DNA of 58,851 bases from Methanobacterium sp. (GTDB lineage: Archaea; Methanobacteriota; Methanobacteria; Methanobacteriales; Methanobacteriaceae): NCBI GenBank assembly GCA_015661405.1, contig JACWMK010000009.1, forward strand, positions 1 through 58,851, given 5' to 3'. Below, piece after piece: positions 1-8,013 of this stretch. Under the pieces are notes generated by a model. The model was not told the DNA's origin. It was given only the letters and a program-made list of their open reading frames with translations, and searched no databases. The first letter of the stretch is position 1. Every line of letters begins with the position of its first letter. A program made the position numbers and the translations under genes.

Positions 1-3
1 TAT

Positions 4-122
4 AAACATAATACTATATAAATATTTGCCTATAACAATTTAAACAGATTAAAACACGAATTCCAAATTTCTAAAAAATTTAAATGATCAAAGATCAAAT
101 AGTAAATCGAAAATCTCTATAA
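4..122. repeat. Left arm of a 119-bp perfect inverted repeat
   Basis: This stretch is the exact reverse complement of positions 58733-58851, with base i pairing with base 58855-i and no mismatch that I could find. Identity stops at 123. On the outer side the other copy runs off the window, so the true repeat may be longer. It contains a TATA-like tract near 12-24 and no coding sequence. It may be a chromosomal repeat seen at both ends of an assembled contig, or a real inverted duplication. Confidence 0.95.
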
Positions 123-488
123 ATATAAAAGGAGTTGTTATAAGATGATTCGAATGAAATCTAATCGGAATCTTTTCATTATCATTAATTCCTTTAATTC
201 ATTATTTTAATATCTAATCTCAGTACATTTTACTTAATATTGAATTTAGAGCAGATAATTATTTAACCCTCATCACAGATTTAGAATATATTTATTGGTT
301 CTTATGTATGCATTCGTGGTAGATTTTCTGCCTTTCAGTATATCCTGGAGAATTGGACGAAAATTGATAAAAGAGATTTTTTTCTTAAAATTTTCTTTTT
401 TTACAGATTTTAAAACTATTATTAATTAGTTTCCGGCGAGTTTATAAAGGAAGAACATAAAATTATTTTATATAAAATTATTTTTTTT
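123..488. other. AT-rich non-coding stretch before tRNA-Arg
   Basis: Only very short open frames are present. One of 21 codons starts near 145 behind a GGAG motif, and one of 41 codons spans 304-429; neither has recognisable content. A TATA-like TTTATAAA at 441-448 lies about 45 bases before the tRNA and could be its promoter. A second TATA-like tract at 467-474 is too close to the tRNA to set its 5' end. Confidence 0.6.
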
Positions 489-564
<76 letters not shown>

Positions 565-670
565 CTATTTTGACTATTTTTTTATTACATCTGTAAAAAC
601 ATTATTCAAACTCCTTTTATTCTCCCGTTTACTTTGACAAATTTTAATCTCATCAAAAAATGACAAAATA

Positions 671-1009
671 AATATTGCCCACCAACGGCTTATTAATCAA
701 CATATTGTCGGAAATTTATTTGAAAGACCAGAAGATGTGGTAAGGTGATTGGGTGCTATTCAGCACAGGATTATCTCGGTGCACTCTGGCTATTGGACTT
801 CGTACGAATAATGTATTAGAAGCCGATATCGAGCAAGCTATAAGGGATAAAACTATAGTACGCACATGGCTACTCCGTGGCACACTACATTTAGCCTCAG
901 CGGAAGATGTAAGATGATGATCAAATTTTTTGCCCAAATCATGGGCAGGCGTAGCTGTATGAAGCGACTTAACATTGATGAAGATATATTATTATCAAGA
1001 TTCTTTTAA
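671..1009 (+). pseudogene. Degraded winged-helix (HTH_42 family) gene, N-terminal part
   Basis: Conceptual translation across frames resembles the N-terminal part of winged-helix DNA-binding-domain proteins (PF06224, the family that includes YcaQ/AlkZ). Typical phrases are recoverable in pieces: IAHQRL near the start, then LGAI, QDYLGALW, GLRT, RTWLLRGTLHLASAEDVR. The frame is broken by a TGA where a tryptophan codon is expected (746-748) and by single-base losses near 763, 790 and 916, each in or next to a run of G. Only about 110 codons remain of a family usually above 350. It lies between tRNA-Arg and another pseudogene. An antisense open frame over it is a shadow. Confidence 0.75.
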
Positions 1010-1302
1010 TAGAGTATCCTAATGCAACTTTTTTGCTAAAATATATAAATTTTTTTTATTTTTTATTTTTAACTTCATTAAACCGTTTTATTTTCTATTT
1101 AAAATATTTTTACTGCGTAATAACACTAAAAACCGCATATTTATTAATTGTAAATAACATAATATTAAAAAAATAATGCTATAATTTCATTATCTATATT
1201 CTACCTCTAGAAGAATGAAATAAAAGCCGAATATAAGTTTAAATGTTTAAATAGATAATTTTAGAATATTAATCAACTTTTAAATGAAGGAGGTTAAATA
1301 AT
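1010..1302. other. AT-rich spacer between two pseudogenes
   Basis: No frame with coding character is visible on either strand. The tract consists mainly of A/T runs and ends with a GAAGGAGG ribosome binding site at 1286-1293 that belongs to the following pseudogene. Confidence 0.6.
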
Positions 1303-1609
1303 ATGTCAAACTTCGATTATAACATGGAAAATATGATGAAATGCCTCTTTAGCAGCTGCCCTGTCCAATCTAAAGTGAATGTGGAGAAAAAAATGGTAGC
1401 CATACAGGAAATGGAATCTAAAGGTGTTTTGATACAATTTCTGAATTAGAAAAAAAAGATTTTTCATGGTTTTATTGTTCTATTGGCAAATCGCCTGTAA
1501 TGATATCAATTTTGAAGAAGATTGCTATTGTAAAAACTGCAAATTTTGGAAAGAATATAATTTAGAAAATAGTGACCCAATGGAATATATTGTAAGGATG
1601 GAGAACTAA
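1303..1609 (+). pseudogene. Frameshifted DUF2769-like cysteine-rich protein
   Basis: A good ribosome binding site and ATG open a frame that stops after 48 codons at 1449. Shifting frame near 1430 and again near 1498 restores a small cysteine-rich protein with the order CLFSSCPVQ, then WFYCSIGKS, then CYCKNCKFWKEYNL. This is the same order as the intact paralogue at 17734-18078, which has CLCPSCPVQ, then YCSTGK, then CKCKECPVWLEYKL. The gene is therefore a decayed second copy. DUF2769 is a cysteine-rich family of unknown function known mainly from methanogens, probably metal-binding. Whether the N-terminal 48-residue piece is still translated cannot be judged. Confidence 0.75.
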
Positions 1610-1666
1610 AATAAATATATTGTTATAATAACTGGAATTTATTAATAAAAGATTTGAGGCTAAAAT

Positions 1667-2509
1667 ATGATTGAAGGAATAGATAAACCAGAGGTAAGTT
1701 TGAAGATCAGTAAAGATAGAAACATATTACTTATTCATGGTTTGTGGATGACACCACTTTCTTGGGAATATTTTGAGAAACGTTTTCAAGACTTAGGATA
1801 CCAAGTGATGAAGCCGGGATGGCCTGGACATGATGGAGACATTATAGAAGTAAGGGAGAAAGCAGAATCTATTTTAGCTGGTCTAGGTTTAGAGGATGTA
1901 GTAACACATTATAAGGATATACTGAATAATTTAAATGAGCCCCCTATTCTTCTAGGTCACTCTTTCGGTGGTTTAATAGTACAGATTCTTATGGATCAGG
2001 GATTTGGCGCTGCAGGAGTTACTCTGGACTCGGCAGCACCTAAAGGAGTGCATAAATTAGCATTAGCTCAGCTCAGATCCCTATTTCCCGTCTTGTCTGA
2101 TCCGAGGAACAGGCATAAGGTAGTAGAATTATCGTTTAAACAGTTTCATTATGCTTTTGCCAATACTATGTCCGAAACTGAAGCTAAAAAAGCATATGAA
2201 AGATACGCTATACCTGACACTGGAAAACCCCTTTTCCAAAGCGCATTTTCAGATTTAATAAGCCACGCTACTACCAGTATAAACTATAAAAACAATACTC
2301 GCAGCCCACTTCTGCTTTTACCAGGCAGTGAGGATCACACGGTACCTGCTACAGTATCTAAGGCGAACTATGAAAAATACAATCAATCAAATTCTAAAAC
2401 AGATTTTCACGAGTTTAACGGTCGCTCACACCTTATTATGGTTGAAGAAGGCTGGCAAGAGGTTGTGGATTACATTAATACTTGGCTAAATAAAACATTA
2501 GAAGATTAA
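1667..2509 (+). CDS. Alpha/beta hydrolase
   Basis: A 280-residue soluble alpha/beta-hydrolase-fold protein with no signal peptide. The oxyanion-region motif HGLW lies near residue 24, the nucleophile elbow GHSFGG at 97-102 gives Ser99, an acid candidate Asp223 sits in PGSEDH, and the catalytic histidine is His255 in GRSHL. The triad is complete, so an active esterase, lipase or related hydrolase is likely. The substrate cannot be read from the sequence. The ribosome binding site before the ATG is weak. It stands alone, convergent with the helicase gene downstream, which suggests its own transcription unit. Confidence 0.85.
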   Translation: MIEGIDKPEVSLKISKDRNILLIHGLWMTPLSWEYFEKRFQDLGYQVMKPGWPGHDGDIIEVREKAESILAGLGLEDVVTHYKDILNNLNEPPILLGHSFGGLIVQILMDQGFGAAGVTLDSAAPKGVHKLALAQLRSLFPVLSDPRNRHKVVELSFKQFHYAFANTMSETEAKKAYERYAIPDTGKPLFQSAFSDLISHATTSINYKNNTRSPLLLLPGSEDHTVPATVSKANYEKYNQSNSKTDFHEFNGRSHLIMVEEGWQEVVDYINTWLNKTLED

Positions 2510-2553
2510 AAATAAAAATAATTATCATATCTAATTTTTTTTAGTAACTTTTT

Positions 2554-4293
2554 TTATTCACGTTGCACAGCCTCTTTAAAGAATTCTGGAACTAAATGAC
2601 GATAAAGTCGATTAGTGAAGAGCATACGAATGTTACCATCTAAAATGTAAGTTTCGCAGTGATCATCTTCTGCACGCATTCCACGACCATACGCCTGAAT
2701 TAAAGTCATAACAGTTTTATAAGCATACCATTTAGGATCCATACTCTTTCTCTGATTCACCTGACGATCTCCCAGATAAGGAAAAGGAATCTTATAGATC
2801 ACTTGAAATTGACACTTTTCATAGGGTAAATCTACACCTTCACTCATGGAAGGACTCACCAATACTAAAGATTCATCACTTTCTTCAAATTGATGTAACT
2901 TATACTCCCTGTTAAGACTGTTATGGCCTATTAAACGGTTACTCTTAATCTTATTCATAATATAATTCTGACACTTGTAATTATGAGTATGAATCAAACC
3001 TTTCTCATATTTATGATGATCTATAATCTTTTCCAGAATAGGAATACTTCTAGGAGCTGTACGCTTAATAGACCTCTGTGACATATTTCCTGCAATCCTC
3101 AAATGAATTGGCCGAGATGAAGGCGGGAAAGGACTTTTAATCTGAATCTTATGAGCATCATCGGGGTTTATTCCAAGCCAATTGCAAAACAAATCCAGAT
3201 CCAAGATAGTAGCACTCATAAAAATACACACATCACCATGACGGAATAACCGATCTTTAGCATACATATCAATTTTAAGTGGTTTAAAAGATACTCCTCC
3301 TGTAATAGGGTCAACAACCCAATTTTCAGGTTTGTTTTCCAAATTAGTTAAAAGTTCTTGTAATCGGAATTTGGTACGATTAATACGGTCAGCCTTATTT
3401 TTAGGCATCTTCTGAACTGCTGTATCCTTATATGAATCATAAATGGATTCTAAAAATAGTATCCACTCCGAAGGATCATCACAAGCCATTAAACCATGGG
3501 GTATTATTGTATTAACATCATTTTCAATTCTTTTATTATAAATATTAACTTCCAAACGTTGCATCAGCTTATTTTCAATGTTATGCGCCTCATCAAGAAT
3601 CATCAATCTGCGCTTACCAAAATGTTTAACATAATTAAGTTCTAAGAGAGCATAATCATAATTCATCAACGTTATAGGACTTGCAACTGCTTTAGCCTTT
3701 TGACGCCAATAATTACAACGATCCTGAGATCTGAAATAAATAGGAGCGTCGAAAGCATCTTCAAATGCAAAGCTACCACCATCAAAAGGTGATTTGCTTA
3801 TCCCAAAATCACAAACGAATTTTTGCCCACTAGGTGTGGTTTGACAAGTACCCATATCACATCCATCTTCTAAGCCAGTATCTTTACAAGAAAAGTTACT
3901 TCTGCCTTTAACTAGAGGATAACCAAACTGAAATCCATATTGTGATTGTAATTGCTTAGTCATGGTCAAAATATATGCAGACCCATAGATACCAGCCAGC
4001 GTGGTGGCTATTGCAGATTTACCAGTACCAGTACCTGCTTCCAAGATAATATATTGAGAACCATCATCTATCTTCCGTTTGATTTCTTGAATAATATCCA
4101 ACTGTCCTGATCGGGGTTCCATGAAAGGAAATTTTTCTATAATTTCCGCTTCTATATGGGGATGTATCCTTATCATCTCTGAAATATTAGATTTAGGTAT
4201 TCCAGAGCTTTTTACTAGTTCTAATCCATCTTTGGAACAAATGCAGTTATCTCTGATCATCCCACACTTACTACAGAAAAAGCCATTATCCAT
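2554..4293 (-). CDS. XPD/Rad3 (DinG-type) DNA helicase with Fe-S cysteines
   Basis: A 579-residue superfamily 2 helicase of the XPD/Rad3/DinG group, which unwinds DNA 5' to 3' in repair or replication restart. An N-terminal zinc-ribbon-like segment (Cys7, 10, 17, 19) precedes Walker A (AGTGTGKS, about 86-93). Cysteines at about 136, 145, 150, 161 and 193 lie between motif Ia and the DEAH box (234-237), where XPD-type enzymes hold a 4Fe-4S cluster. Motif VI appears as QAYGRGMRA near the C-terminus. There is no ribosome binding site. A TATA-like element about 28 bases upstream suggests a leaderless transcript. The substrate and partners are not evident from its neighbours. Confidence 0.9.
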   Translation of the reverse strand: MDNGFFCSKCGMIRDNCICSKDGLELVKSSGIPKSNISEMIRIHPHIEAEIIEKFPFMEPRSGQLDIIQEIKRKIDDGSQYIILEAGTGTGKSAIATTLAGIYGSAYILTMTKQLQSQYGFQFGYPLVKGRSNFSCKDTGLEDGCDMGTCQTTPSGQKFVCDFGISKSPFDGGSFAFEDAFDAPIYFRSQDRCNYWRQKAKAVASPITLMNYDYALLELNYVKHFGKRRLMILDEAHNIENKLMQRLEVNIYNKRIENDVNTIIPHGLMACDDPSEWILFLESIYDSYKDTAVQKMPKNKADRINRTKFRLQELLTNLENKPENWVVDPITGGVSFKPLKIDMYAKDRLFRHGDVCIFMSATILDLDLFCNWLGINPDDAHKIQIKSPFPPSSRPIHLRIAGNMSQRSIKRTAPRSIPILEKIIDHHKYEKGLIHTHNYKCQNYIMNKIKSNRLIGHNSLNREYKLHQFEESDESLVLVSPSMSEGVDLPYEKCQFQVIYKIPFPYLGDRQVNQRKSMDPKWYAYKTVMTLIQAYGRGMRAEDDHCETYILDGNIRMLFTNRLYRHLVPEFFKEAVQRE

Positions 4294-4316
4294 GGGGTTT
4301 TATATCTTGATGATGG

Positions 4317-4325
4317 TATAAATAG
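4317..4325 (-). promoter_or_regulatory. TATA box of the helicase gene, leaderless start
   Basis: Read on the minus strand this is CTATTTATA, centred about 28 bases before the ATG. That is the usual distance from an archaeal TATA box to the transcription start. No Shine-Dalgarno-like motif lies in between, so transcription and translation probably start at nearly the same base. Confidence 0.45.
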
Positions 4326-4466
4326 ATTAAACCATTTAAAAGGTTTTCATCTAAACCAATATATGAAGTTAACCATAAAAAAGGTTTTTTATTAGGCAAT
4401 TAAGGAAGTAATAAGTCATTTCAAGATTTTTTTTACCAAATAAAAATTAGGGACGGTATAAAATTT

Positions 4467-5174
4467 ATGAGAAAAGGTAAATTATTAGGTATTGGAGTTG
4501 GTCCAGGTAATCATGAACTTTTAACCATTAAAGCATTTAACACATTAAAAGAGGTTAAAGTTATATGTGCACCAAAATCCGCGGTATCCAAACCTAGTCT
4601 AGCATTATCAATTGTGCAACCAGTACTTGAAGATAGAAAAGATAATTATGATGTTTTAGAACCATTATTCCCTATGATTGAAGATAAAAATGCACTTAAT
4701 AGCTACTGGAATGATGCTGTATTATTAATAATTCAAAAATTGAATAAGGGGTTAGATGTGGCTTTCATAACCCTAGGTGACCCTACTGTTTATAGTACAT
4801 TTTCATATATTCAAAGTAGAATTGCAGATCACGGATTTATCGTGGAGATAATTCCGGGAATCACTTCATTCACAGGTTGTGCAGCAACTGCAGGTATTTC
4901 ACTAGCAGAAAAGGATGAAATTATGGTAATAGTGCCTAAGGTTGATAAAAGACTTGAAAAAATTCTCGAATATGCTGATACATTCGTCATTATGAAGACC
5001 TCCCGTCATTCTGAAGTTTTAGAAAAGATTATAAATAAAGATAAACGAGAAAAAGATGTAATATCAATCCGAAATTGCAGTATGGATGATGAAATGGTAA
5101 TAAAAGGCTTTTTCAAAGATAAAAAATATCTATCCACTACTATAGTTAAATTTAGAGAAAAAAAGATTGAATAA
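4467..5174 (+). CDS. cbiL: Cobalt-factor II C20-methyltransferase
   Basis: A 235-residue tetrapyrrole methylase (SAM-dependent, cobalamin and related corrin synthesis). The N-terminal glycine-rich GIGVGPGNHELLTIKA and the ALGD-like LGDPTVYST (about residue 107) are the family hallmarks. The length and the segment IPGITSFTGCAATAG fit CbiL/CobI, which methylates C20 of cobalt-precorrin-2. Methanogens need corrinoids for the Mtr complex. It is transcribed away from the helicase gene across a 173-bp gap and is not in a visible cobalamin operon. CbiL is preferred over the neighbouring CbiF/CbiH families from the motif context; confidence in the exact position methylated is moderate. Confidence 0.85.
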   Translation: MRKGKLLGIGVGPGNHELLTIKAFNTLKEVKVICAPKSAVSKPSLALSIVQPVLEDRKDNYDVLEPLFPMIEDKNALNSYWNDAVLLIIQKLNKGLDVAFITLGDPTVYSTFSYIQSRIADHGFIVEIIPGITSFTGCAATAGISLAEKDEIMVIVPKVDKRLEKILEYADTFVIMKTSRHSEVLEKIINKDKREKDVISIRNCSMDDEMVIKGFFKDKKYLSTTIVKFREKKIE

Positions 5175-5222
5175 ATCCAGTTTTATAGTAAAAAATTCTA
5201 CTATAAAATTTAATTTGAACTT

Positions 5223-5999
5223 TTATTTCATCAAGTCTTTTTTTATTATAAAGCAGCAGTAATTATCACCCTTAGCATAACATTTAATTTCTTCTACATC
5301 CACTTCACTTTTAAAATGAGAGGAGAAAATAGCTTCTAATATTCCAGAATCAAAAGCACAGGCTGATCTACCAATTTTAGGAAGGTCCTCACATTCGAAA
5401 CAGTCGTAAGCACGTATAGTCAAAGGCATCATATTTTCGACTTCAATTCTACCTAATTTATGGGAATCCCAGAATATTGCCACATTCTTAGCTAATTTTT
5501 TTGTATTAGGATTCTTTAATTCATTATAAAATGTATTACCAACTTCAATACCTGCATTATGTAATATTGGGTCTATATTAATTCCTTCCTGCATAAGAGC
5601 TACTCTTATGGTTTTAAATATGAACCTGAAGAATTTAAATGGATCATTAGAGTTGGCTATTTGATTGTAGATGTACTCCCCCATATTATCTTCTAATTCT
5701 AATTTTTGAGAAAGTTCACCCAGATATCTTGATTTAATATAAAATATTTTTCGACGTCCATCAGCAGGATCTTTTCTATAATCTATGATCCCCGCATTTA
5801 TAAGATCTTTAAGATGGGTTGAAATGGTTGATTTGGATTTACCAGTTAATGAAACAATATCTGAACCATTTAATCCTCCATTTCTTAGTAATGACAATAT
5901 TTTAGATTTTATTGGACTATCTATAACATTAACACCAGTAGTGCTTGAAAATAACTTTATTTCCCCTAAATCATCGCTTTTATTTTTCACTTGTACCAT
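5223..5999 (-). CDS. msvR: MsvR-type redox-sensing transcription regulator
   Basis: A 258-residue regulator. An ArsR-like winged helix (about residues 25-95, with GSDIVSLTGKSKSTISTHLK as recognition region) is followed by a V4R domain (about 130-255). The V4R part is rich in cysteine (CFEC, SACAF, IKCYAK, YCCF), which suits thiol-based redox sensing. MsvR is the methanogen-specific regulator that, in Methanothermobacter, controls its own gene and the divergent fpaA operon. The same arrangement is present here. The ribosome binding site GAGGA precedes the ATG. A TATA-like GTTTATAT on the minus strand at 6037-6044 directly abuts a TTCG-N8-CGAA box, so autoregulation is likely. Confidence 0.9.
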   Translation of the reverse strand: MVQVKNKSDDLGEIKLFSSTTGVNVIDSPIKSKILSLLRNGGLNGSDIVSLTGKSKSTISTHLKDLINAGIIDYRKDPADGRRKIFYIKSRYLGELSQKLELEDNMGEYIYNQIANSNDPFKFFRFIFKTIRVALMQEGINIDPILHNAGIEVGNTFYNELKNPNTKKLAKNVAIFWDSHKLGRIEVENMMPLTIRAYDCFECEDLPKIGRSACAFDSGILEAIFSSHFKSEVDVEEIKCYAKGDNYCCFIIKKDLMK

Positions 6000-6045
6000 T
6001 ATCTAATCCTCATTTATCTATGATACCATTACTACCATATAAACT

Positions 6046-6063
6046 GTTCGTATTGGTGCGAAC
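6046..6063. promoter_or_regulatory. MsvR box 1 (msvR side)
   Basis: GTTCG and CGAAC flank eight bases to form a perfect 5-bp inverted repeat. It matches the TTCG-N(7-10)-CGAA motif reported for MsvR binding, as I recall it. It abuts the TATA-like element of msvR (6037-6044), the position of the TFB recognition element, so a bound regulator would compete with TBP/TFB. Confidence 0.8.
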
Positions 6064-6103
6064 CATAAAATTTAAATAAAATATCTTTAAATAATAACAT
6101 ATA

Positions 6104-6121
6104 GTTCGGGATCACTCGAAC
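6104..6121. promoter_or_regulatory. MsvR box 2 (fpaA side)
   Basis: A second GTTCG-N8-CGAAC inverted repeat, 58 bp from box 1 and with the same eight-base spacing. It ends five bases before the first TTTATAAAA element of the fpaA promoter. The two boxes are thus placed symmetrically, one directly upstream of the TATA box of each divergent gene. Confidence 0.8.
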
Positions 6122-6153
6122 CAATAATTTATAAAAACCAATAATTTATAAAA
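6120..6153 (+). repeat. 17-bp tandem duplication carrying the fpaA TATA element
   Basis: The 17-mer ACCAATAATTTATAAAA occurs twice head to tail (6120-6136 and 6137-6153) without a mismatch. Each copy contains TTTATAAAA, a plausible archaeal TATA box. The first lies next to MsvR box 2. The second lies only eight bases before the AGGAGG ribosome binding site at 6162-6166. The outer copy is the likelier promoter; the inner copy may be part of a short leader. Confidence 0.85.
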
Positions 6154-6174
6154 TAAAATTAGGAGGATAAAATC

Positions 6175-7398
6175 ATGAAGGCAAATGCAGTAAAAATTAA
6201 GGATGGAGTATATTGGGTTGGAGTTTTAGACTGGGATATAAGGACATATCACGGTTACACCCTAAATGGAACTAGTTACAACGCTTATATGGTATTTGGA
6301 GAAGATAAAGTAGCATTAATCGATAACACCTATCCTGGATCCTCAGCCCAAATGTGGGGTAGAATAGATGACGCTTTTGAAAAAGAAGGAAAAGATCCAA
6401 AAATCGATGTCATAATACAAAATCACGTTGAAAAAGATCACAGTGGAGCATTAACCGAAATCCACAAGAAATTTCCAGAAGCACCCATATACTGTACAGA
6501 AATAGCTGTCAAAGGACTAAAAAAACATTATCCATCATTAGAAGGAGCTAACTTTACTGAGGTTAAAACCGGTGACACTTTGGATCTCGGTAATAAAACA
6601 TTAGCATTCCTCGATGCATTTTTACTGCACTGGCCAGATAGTATGTTTACTTTGTTAGCAGAAGAAGGCATATTATTCCCTAATGACGCTTTTGGACAAC
6701 ACCTATGTTTCACGCAGCGCTACGACCATGAAATACCTGAATACCTATTAATGGATGGTGCTCAGAAATTTTACGCTAATCTAGTCACACCACTATCCAA
6801 ATTAGTTCTAAAAAAATTCCAGGAAGTCCAAGACTTAGGCCTTCTGGAACAAATCAAGATGATAGCTCCGGCCCACGGTCAAATATGGACTGATCCAATG
6901 AAAATCATCGGTGCTTACAGTAACTGGGCCACTGGAAACTGTAAAGATAAAATAACCATCATTTACGACACCATGCATTACTCTACCCAGAAAATGGCAC
7001 ATGCTATAGCAGAAGGAATCATGAGTGAAGGAGTGGACGTGAAAATGTATTACTTACACGAAGACGAAAGAAGCGAGATTGTAAAAGATATTCTAGACAG
7101 TAAGGCTATAGCTCTAGGAGCACCAACAATTTATGATGAGCCCTTCCCCAGCATAGGTGACCTAATATACTACCTAAGGGGTCTTAAATTTAACCGAACA
7201 GGCATAGAAAGAATGGCAGTCACATTCGGATCAAGGGGTGGTAAAGGTGGAACAACCGAAAAATTAGCGAAAGATCTTAAAGACTGTGGTTTCAATGTAA
7301 AAGGTCAATATGAAGTCTACTATGTACCCGATGCAGATGAACTAGAACAATCCTTCAAAACTGGTAAAAAACTCGCTCAGGAAATAAGAGAATTATAA
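6175..7398 (+). CDS. fpaA: F420H2 oxidase (flavodiiron protein FpaA/FprA)
   Basis: A 407-residue cytoplasmic flavodiiron protein. It reduces oxygen to water with electrons from F420H2, protecting the methanogen from air. The N-terminal metallo-beta-lactamase-like domain has the diiron ligands H84-x-E86-x-D88-H89 in NHVEKDHSG, His152 in LLHWPDS, Asp171, and a late histidine in APAHGQIW. The C-terminal flavodoxin domain (about 255-405) begins at ITIIYDTMHYSTQKMA, the FMN phosphate loop. The length is typical and no rubredoxin domain is fused. The strong ribosome binding site is AGGAGG. It is divergent from msvR behind an MsvR box, and a diiron protein gene follows on the same strand. Confidence 0.93.
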   Translation: MKANAVKIKDGVYWVGVLDWDIRTYHGYTLNGTSYNAYMVFGEDKVALIDNTYPGSSAQMWGRIDDAFEKEGKDPKIDVIIQNHVEKDHSGALTEIHKKFPEAPIYCTEIAVKGLKKHYPSLEGANFTEVKTGDTLDLGNKTLAFLDAFLLHWPDSMFTLLAEEGILFPNDAFGQHLCFTQRYDHEIPEYLLMDGAQKFYANLVTPLSKLVLKKFQEVQDLGLLEQIKMIAPAHGQIWTDPMKIIGAYSNWATGNCKDKITIIYDTMHYSTQKMAHAIAEGIMSEGVDVKMYYLHEDERSEIVKDILDSKAIALGAPTIYDEPFPSIGDLIYYLRGLKFNRTGIERMAVTFGSRGGKGGTTEKLAKDLKDCGFNVKGQYEVYYVPDADELEQSFKTGKKLAQEIREL

Positions 7399-7484
7399 AA
7401 AAAATATATTCGCTAAATATTTAGGATTTAAATCATAAATTTAAATTTAATTTCTGTAAAAATATTTTAGGAGTTATAAAAAAT

Positions 7485-7901
7485 ATGGTAATAACAAATG
7501 AACATAAAATTGGAGTTTGCAAAGGCACCGAAATGGAAGAAATAGTTCAAGCTAATTTTAACGGAGAAACTCAGGAAGTTGGAATATATCTAGCTATGGC
7601 ACGACAAGCACAAAGGGAAGGAGTCCCTGAGATGGCAGAAGTCTTATCACAAATTGCCATTGAAGAAGCCAATCATGCCGCTCACTTTGCAGAAATGAAT
7701 GGAGTCATAAAATCATCCCTTAAAGAAAACTTGGAAATGATGATTGAAGGCGAAACAATGGCTAACAAAGAGAAAAAAGCCGCTTCAGACAAAGCCAAAG
7801 AATGTGACATTGAAGAGGCTCAAACGTTTTTTGCTGAAAGTTCAAAAGATGAAGGAAGACATGCAAAAATGTTAAAGGGAATGCTAGAGAGATATTTTTA
7901 A
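7485..7901 (+). CDS. Rubrerythrin-like ferritin-fold diiron protein, no rubredoxin domain
   Basis: A 138-residue four-helix diiron protein of the rubrerythrin group. Two ExxH-type ligand motifs are visible: EEANHAAH near the middle and DEGRHAKM near the C-terminus, together with ETQEVG in helix 1 and EAQTFFAE in helix 3. Rubrerythrins act as peroxidases. This one ends after the helical domain and lacks the C-terminal CxxC...CxxC rubredoxin module, so it must take electrons from a separate donor. The ATG follows an AGGAG ribosome binding site 87 bp after fpaA, fitting co-transcription in the oxygen-defence operon. Confidence 0.88.
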   Translation: MVITNEHKIGVCKGTEMEEIVQANFNGETQEVGIYLAMARQAQREGVPEMAEVLSQIAIEEANHAAHFAEMNGVIKSSLKENLEMMIEGETMANKEKKAASDKAKECDIEEAQTFFAESSKDEGRHAKMLKGMLERYF

Positions 7902-8013
7902 AAAATAGAAATTTTAATTAATCTCTCCACTATATTTTTCTCCTATCTTTACAATTTTTTGAATAAATTAAATTAAAATTAAACTAATAACATTCTTTAA
8001 ACATAATTCAAGT

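Noticed and set aside
304..429. 41-codon plus-strand frame before tRNA-Arg
   Set aside because: There is no ribosome binding site, the composition is simply that of AT-rich DNA, and the tRNA promoter lies just downstream.
716..937. Minus-strand open frame of 73 codons
   Set aside because: It is antisense to the winged-helix relic on the plus strand, whose family motifs are clear, and its own translation has no recognisable content.
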